A DNA stretch of 64,000 nt, taken from the NCBI GenBank assembly GCA_964444825.1, contig CAYUIS010000004.1, positions 1 through 64,000 on the forward strand, written 5' to 3'. Both the position numbers and the translations under genes were made by a program. Below, in pieces: positions 61,095 to 64,000 of the stretch. Position 1 is the stretch's first letter, and every line of letters begins with the position of its first letter. This DNA comes from CAYUIS01 sp964444825 (GTDB lineage Bacteria > Chloroflexota > Anaerolineae > B4-G1). Below the pieces are notes generated by a model. The model worked only from the letters and a program-made list of their open reading frames with translations, was not told the DNA's origin and ran no database searches.

Positions 61095-61889
61095 CTATTT
61101 GAGGTGCTCCAGAGCAGCGTCCACCGTGGCGTTCTCGTGGACGATAGCCGCGATGGCCGCCGTCATCTTGTCTGGCGCTGAGTAGCGCCAGATGTTCCGG
61201 CCGACCGCGACGCCACTGGCACCAGCCTGCATTGCACCGTGAATGCCGTCCAGTAGATCGCGGGGGTCCTTTGACTTGCTGCCTCCCAGGACGACGAAGG
61301 GCACGTGCACCTGTGCGACGATCTTGCGGAAACTCTCCACGTCGCCAGAGTAGGCGGTTTTGATAAAGTCCACCCCCATCTCTGCTCCAATGCGACAGGC
61401 GTGGCCAATGTTCTCCGGCGTCCACATCTCGGCCGGATTCTCGAACCCGCCTGGCAGCATCTCGGCCATCACGGGCACGTTCCACTCGGCACATTGAGCG
61501 ACCAGCTCGGACAGATATGGCAATGTTTCCGATTCATACATGGAGCCCGGCATACCCATACTACCGACAGCGTCGGCGCCCACGCGCAATGCGTCGTAGA
61601 CGTCGTACAGCAGTTGGCTGGGGCCAGGCTCTTTGGCCAGTTTTGTGTTGCCGCCATCGACGCGCAGCACAATCCCCATGTCTCCGATCTCTTTGGCAAA
61701 CCGCGTGACGACGCCATAGGTCGTCAATACGGCATCTGCGCCACCGGCGCGAACCTTGCGGAGAACCTCCCCTGGGTTCTCCAGGCCTTCCATATTGCCG
61801 AATGCGCCCGGATGGTCCATCGCTACGATGAGCACCTTGCCATCCTGGCGGAAAATGTGATTCCAACGGTGTGTCTTTAAGCCTAGCAT
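61095..61889 (-). CDS. Class I aldolase, DhnA/LsrF-type (DeoC/FbaB superfamily)
   Basis: 264 aa. Barrel motifs VLIVAMDHPGAFG, MAEMLPGG, MGVDFIKTAYSGD (likely Schiff-base Lys in FIKTAYSG), VPFVVLGGSKSKDP and GASGVAVGRNIWR. The start MLGLKTHRWNH follows AAGGAG; a 15-codon extension was rejected. It cleaves a phosphorylated sugar or 2-keto sugar phosphate. It follows the PTS permease gene by about 280 bp and precedes the alcohol dehydrogenase. Confidence 0.9.
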   Translation of the reverse strand: MLGLKTHRWNHIFRQDGKVLIVAMDHPGAFGNMEGLENPGEVLRKVRAGGADAVLTTYGVVTRFAKEIGDMGIVLRVDGGNTKLAKEPGPSQLLYDVYDALRVGADAVGSMGMPGSMYESETLPYLSELVAQCAEWNVPVMAEMLPGGFENPAEMWTPENIGHACRIGAEMGVDFIKTAYSGDVESFRKIVAQVHVPFVVLGGSKSKDPRDLLDGIHGAMQAGASGVAVGRNIWRYSAPDKMTAAIAAIVHENATVDAALEHLK

Positions 61890-61976
61890 TGTTTTCTCCT
61901 TATCGTATTTGTCAAGCCGTGTGACGTTTTCCACTATCCAGGAACACCAGCTCTGGTCCGCCGTCTGGCTTTGGCC

Positions 61977-62002
61977 GTAGGGGCCTCCCTTGTGGCAGCC
62001 TC
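61977..62002. repeat. Dispersed repeat GTAGGGGCC(T/G)CCCTTGTGGC, copy 2
   Basis: GTAGGGGCCTCCCTTGTGGC followed by AGCCTC differs from the copy at 27272-27298 at only three positions. The two arm changes are paired (CCTCCC with GGCAGCC), so the stem is partly kept. It lies in the 284-bp gap between the PTS and aldolase genes. Confidence 0.7.
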
Positions 62003-62073
62003 CTGCGAGCCGCCGCCATAGAAGCCTGACGGGCAGACGATAACCGGTGTTGCCACGACCTATGAAAGTGAGC

Positions 62074-62110
62074 GGGTGGGTCGACCGCTACGAACAGAGT
62101 CGACCCACCC
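62074..62110 (-). terminator. Strong hairpin downstream of the PTS permease gene
   Basis: Perfect 12-bp stem GGGTGGGTCGAC / GTCGACCCACCC with a 13-nt loop, 64 bp after the PTS stop codon. On the minus strand it is followed by GCTCACTTTC, a weak T-tract. It is the most stable hairpin in this gap and probably ends or reduces PTS transcription before the aldolase gene. Confidence 0.6.
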
Positions 62111-62173
62111 ACATCTAACACATTGAGCAAACTGTCAGATCGACCACTTGAGATAGTGAAAGCGCGTGGTCGA

Positions 62174-63952
62174 TCAGAATAGCCCGGTCTTGATGGCCTC
62201 GCCCGTCTCTGCGTTCAGGCCTGGCCAGATCGGGATCGAGCCCAGTACACCAACCAGGATCACGACGATCATGATCGTCGTAGGCGACACGTTCTTCTTG
62301 GTCAACAGCCACCAGATGAGCAGCACCAACAGCAGCGGCAACAGGTTGGGTATGATGCTGTCCAGGATGGCCTGAACCTCGAAGGGAGTTCCACCGATCC
62401 TGAAGGCGACTGACGTGGAGAGGCTGACGAACTGGACGACCAGCGCTCCCATGACCCAGTTGCCCAGCACGCCAGCGCCGGTGATGACGCGGTTCAGCGT
62501 GCCGCTCCTGAGGATGTTGGTGACGGCCGTGCGCCCCTGCTTATACCCCTGCCAGTAGAGGAACCAGCCGCCGCCCCAGATGCCGATGGCTACCAGGACG
62601 AAGTAGACGATAGGGCCAAGGAGGTTGCCTCTTGTTGCCCCCTCCATATTCCCCCCCAGCGCGATGCTGATACCTAGGGCCAATGCGATGGGGATCAGGA
62701 TACCCTGCTGGAGCGTGTCGCCGATGCCGGCCATGGGGCCCATCAGGCCGGTCTTGACGCCATTGATGGCGTCGTCGGTAATGTCGGCCCCGGCTGCCCG
62801 CTCCTCCTCCATGGCGATGACTGCGCCGTGGATGATGCCACCTACGTCCGGCTGGGTGTTGAAGAAGACCAGGTGGCGCTTCAGGGCGGCGCTGATGTCC
62901 TCTTTGGTCGTGTACAGCTTTTTGATGATGGGCGTCATGCTATGGGCAAAGCCCATACCCTGCATGCGCTCCCAGTTATAGGTGGAGTGGGAGAAACAGA
63001 GCCAGCGTATGAAGGACTGGAAGACGTCCTGGCGGGTGAGCAAGCCGGGGGCCTTGCGCTCCTCCGCAGTCCCTTCGGCCGCTCCGCCGCCGAGTCCTTC
63101 GGTGAACAGCACGTGCACGAACGCGACGGCAGCGCCGATGATGGCGAACAGAATCAGGTTCATCCCACCACTGGCCATTGTGGTGATGGCAAAGCCGACA
63201 AAGAAGTAGGGCCACACGTTGCCCTGGAACAGGAACTTGAGGTTCAGGGCAATACCCAGGGCAGATAGCATACCACTGGCAGCATACAGCCCGCTCATCA
63301 CCCAGATAGCGTTACCCGCGAACCAGCCCAGCATGGCCGCGACCGCCCCCGAGCCCAGATACGCGGCGAGCATCACCGGTATGGCGTAGATGACGAACAA
63401 GAATGGCTGCGAGTAGATATAGTTGCTCCTGGCGACCTTATCTACGTCCCCTTCCTCGGCGAAACGATCCGCCCAGTGGGGGATGATGGAACATAGGGAC
63501 ATGCGCAATGACCATGTCAGGCCGCCCAGCAGCCCAAGCGGCGCGGCCACGGCCAGCGCCCCTTCCACGCCCAACCCACCACCTAACGCCAGGGCGGTGC
63601 CCAGGTAGCCTGCCAGGCCGGGATCGCCCGGCAGTGAACCACCCGCCGAGATCCACCCCAGGTAGAGCACGTTGATGTTGGCGCCGATAGCGACGCCTTC
63701 GCCCACGCGCCCTGTCACGATGCCGACCAGCGCCCCGGCGACCAGCGGGCGGTACAGCACCGTAAAGCCGAGATTGGCAATCCAGGGCGACATGGACAGA
63801 TAGTACAGGATGCCGATGATAAGGGCCATGAGGAGGCTTACGCGTGGGGGCTCTTGCACCTCCGGCGCAGCCTTGACCACGGCAACGCTCACCACCATCA
63901 GCAATAGGCTGATGCCCATCGCAATGCCGACTTGCTTCCGATTCCTTTTCAT
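62174..63952 (-). CDS. Fused PTS mannose/fructose/sorbose-family IIC-IID permease
   Basis: 592 aa. The N-terminal ~285 residues form a IIC domain with 8-9 helices (VAGALVGIVTGRVGEGVAIGANIN split over helices, GGSLPGDPGLAGYLGTALAL). The C-terminal ~300 are a IID domain with STYNWERMQGMGFAHSM, LKRHLVFFNTQPDVGG, MEEERAAG and GLMGPMAGIGDTLQQGI. In most bacteria IIC and IID are separate proteins. AAGGAG lies 9 nt before the ATG. IIA/IIB genes are not in the window but may lie just beyond the right edge. It imports a hexose, polyol or amino sugar with phosphorylation. Confidence 0.93.
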   Translation of the reverse strand: MKRNRKQVGIAMGISLLLMVVSVAVVKAAPEVQEPPRVSLLMALIIGILYYLSMSPWIANLGFTVLYRPLVAGALVGIVTGRVGEGVAIGANINVLYLGWISAGGSLPGDPGLAGYLGTALALGGGLGVEGALAVAAPLGLLGGLTWSLRMSLCSIIPHWADRFAEEGDVDKVARSNYIYSQPFLFVIYAIPVMLAAYLGSGAVAAMLGWFAGNAIWVMSGLYAASGMLSALGIALNLKFLFQGNVWPYFFVGFAITTMASGGMNLILFAIIGAAVAFVHVLFTEGLGGGAAEGTAEERKAPGLLTRQDVFQSFIRWLCFSHSTYNWERMQGMGFAHSMTPIIKKLYTTKEDISAALKRHLVFFNTQPDVGGIIHGAVIAMEEERAAGADITDDAINGVKTGLMGPMAGIGDTLQQGILIPIALALGISIALGGNMEGATRGNLLGPIVYFVLVAIGIWGGGWFLYWQGYKQGRTAVTNILRSGTLNRVITGAGVLGNWVMGALVVQFVSLSTSVAFRIGGTPFEVQAILDSIIPNLLPLLLVLLIWWLLTKKNVSPTTIMIVVILVGVLGSIPIWPGLNAETGEAIKTGLF

Positions 63953-63987
63953 TGAGGATTCTCCTTCCTTTCGATTAGATTGATCTC

Positions 63988-64000
63988 GTAGGGCCGCCCT
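63988..64000. repeat. Start of a third GTAGGG-CCGCCCT repeat, cut by the window edge
   Basis: GTAGGGCCGCCCT matches the first 13-14 bases of the repeat at 27272-27298. Only the left arm is visible. Confidence 0.5.

Noticed and set aside
61895..61920. TTGACA box before the aldolase gene as a promoter -35
   Set aside because: A -10 at 17 bp would fall on the start codon, so no sensible promoter can be formed.
1..64000. tRNA, rRNA and transposase genes
   Set aside because: No cloverleaf-like segments, rRNA signatures or DDE/tyrosine recombinase proteins were recognised on either strand.

Overview
The window (64 kb, roughly 55-62 % G+C by eye, with one 100-N scaffold gap at 55141-55240) looks like a draft genome, probably a MAG, of an anaerobic heterotroph. 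Tandem FtsX/MacB-type permeases, NarL-type two-component systems, several tungsten/molybdenum aldehyde:ferredoxin oxidoreductases (AORs), ADP-forming acyl-CoA synthetase, non-pyrrolysine methylamine-type methyltransferases and short dispersed hairpin repeats together suggest a Chloroflexota (Anaerolineae-like) bacterium. That assignment is inferred from gene content only. No rRNA, tRNA, transposase or CRISPR array was seen.

Region 1 (1-19.4 kb) is an export system with its regulators. Divergent from a response regulator/histidine kinase pair (17457-19374, + strand) lies a minus-strand operon: a 58-aa deletion remnant of a permease, one ABC ATPase, then six complete tandem permeases of about 780-810 aa (called P1 to P6 in transcription order). 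A second, separately promoted unit follows: a lipoprotein membrane-fusion protein and a seventh permease (P7) that runs off the window edge. The promoters of the two units are diverged copies of one regulatory block, with the same core promoter and the same palindrome at the same distance. In each permease the C-terminal codons also form the ribosome binding site of the next.

Region 2 (19.4-24.7 kb) repeats the theme on a smaller scale: a four-gene minus-strand operon (small membrane protein, integral membrane protein, ABC-2 ATPase, ABC-2 permease) is divergent from a membrane histidine kinase and its NarL-type regulator.

Region 3 (24.7-64 kb) is a run of about 39 kb in which every gene is on the minus strand, often with 1-23 nt overlaps. 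It encodes catabolism of N-containing compounds and of aldehydes or 2-oxoacids. Genes present: two PreA/DHODH-like ferredoxin-fused flavoproteins, SsnA-like and AtzA-like amidohydrolases, a dihydropyrimidinase/hydantoinase, HyuA/HyuB, a fused molybdenum hydroxylase with its FAD subunit, an opine-dehydrogenase-like enzyme, a carbamoyltransferase, three AORs (two with a MoaD-like protein and a polyferredoxin), indolepyruvate:ferredoxin oxidoreductase (iorA/iorB) flanked by the two subunits of an ADP-forming acyl-CoA synthetase, an EamA exporter and a VOC protein. The set recalls anaerobic purine/hydantoin degradation loci of the E. coli yge type, combined with ferredoxin-linked oxidation and substrate-level phosphorylation.

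At 52.6-59.9 kb a methyl-transfer module adjoins the third AOR: an MtmB-like methyltransferase with cysteine (TGC) where archaeal MtmB has pyrrolysine, a cognate-type corrinoid protein, an ornithine-cyclodeaminase-family enzyme and a non-pyrrolysine MttB. The window ends with a zinc-dependent alcohol dehydrogenase, a class I aldolase and a fused IIC-IID mannose-family PTS permease, suggesting uptake and cleavage of a sugar or polyol.

The strongest candidates for something undescribed are (i) the single-ATPase, multi-permease array with its duplicated control region and (ii) the cysteine-substituted MtmB/corrinoid/AOR module.
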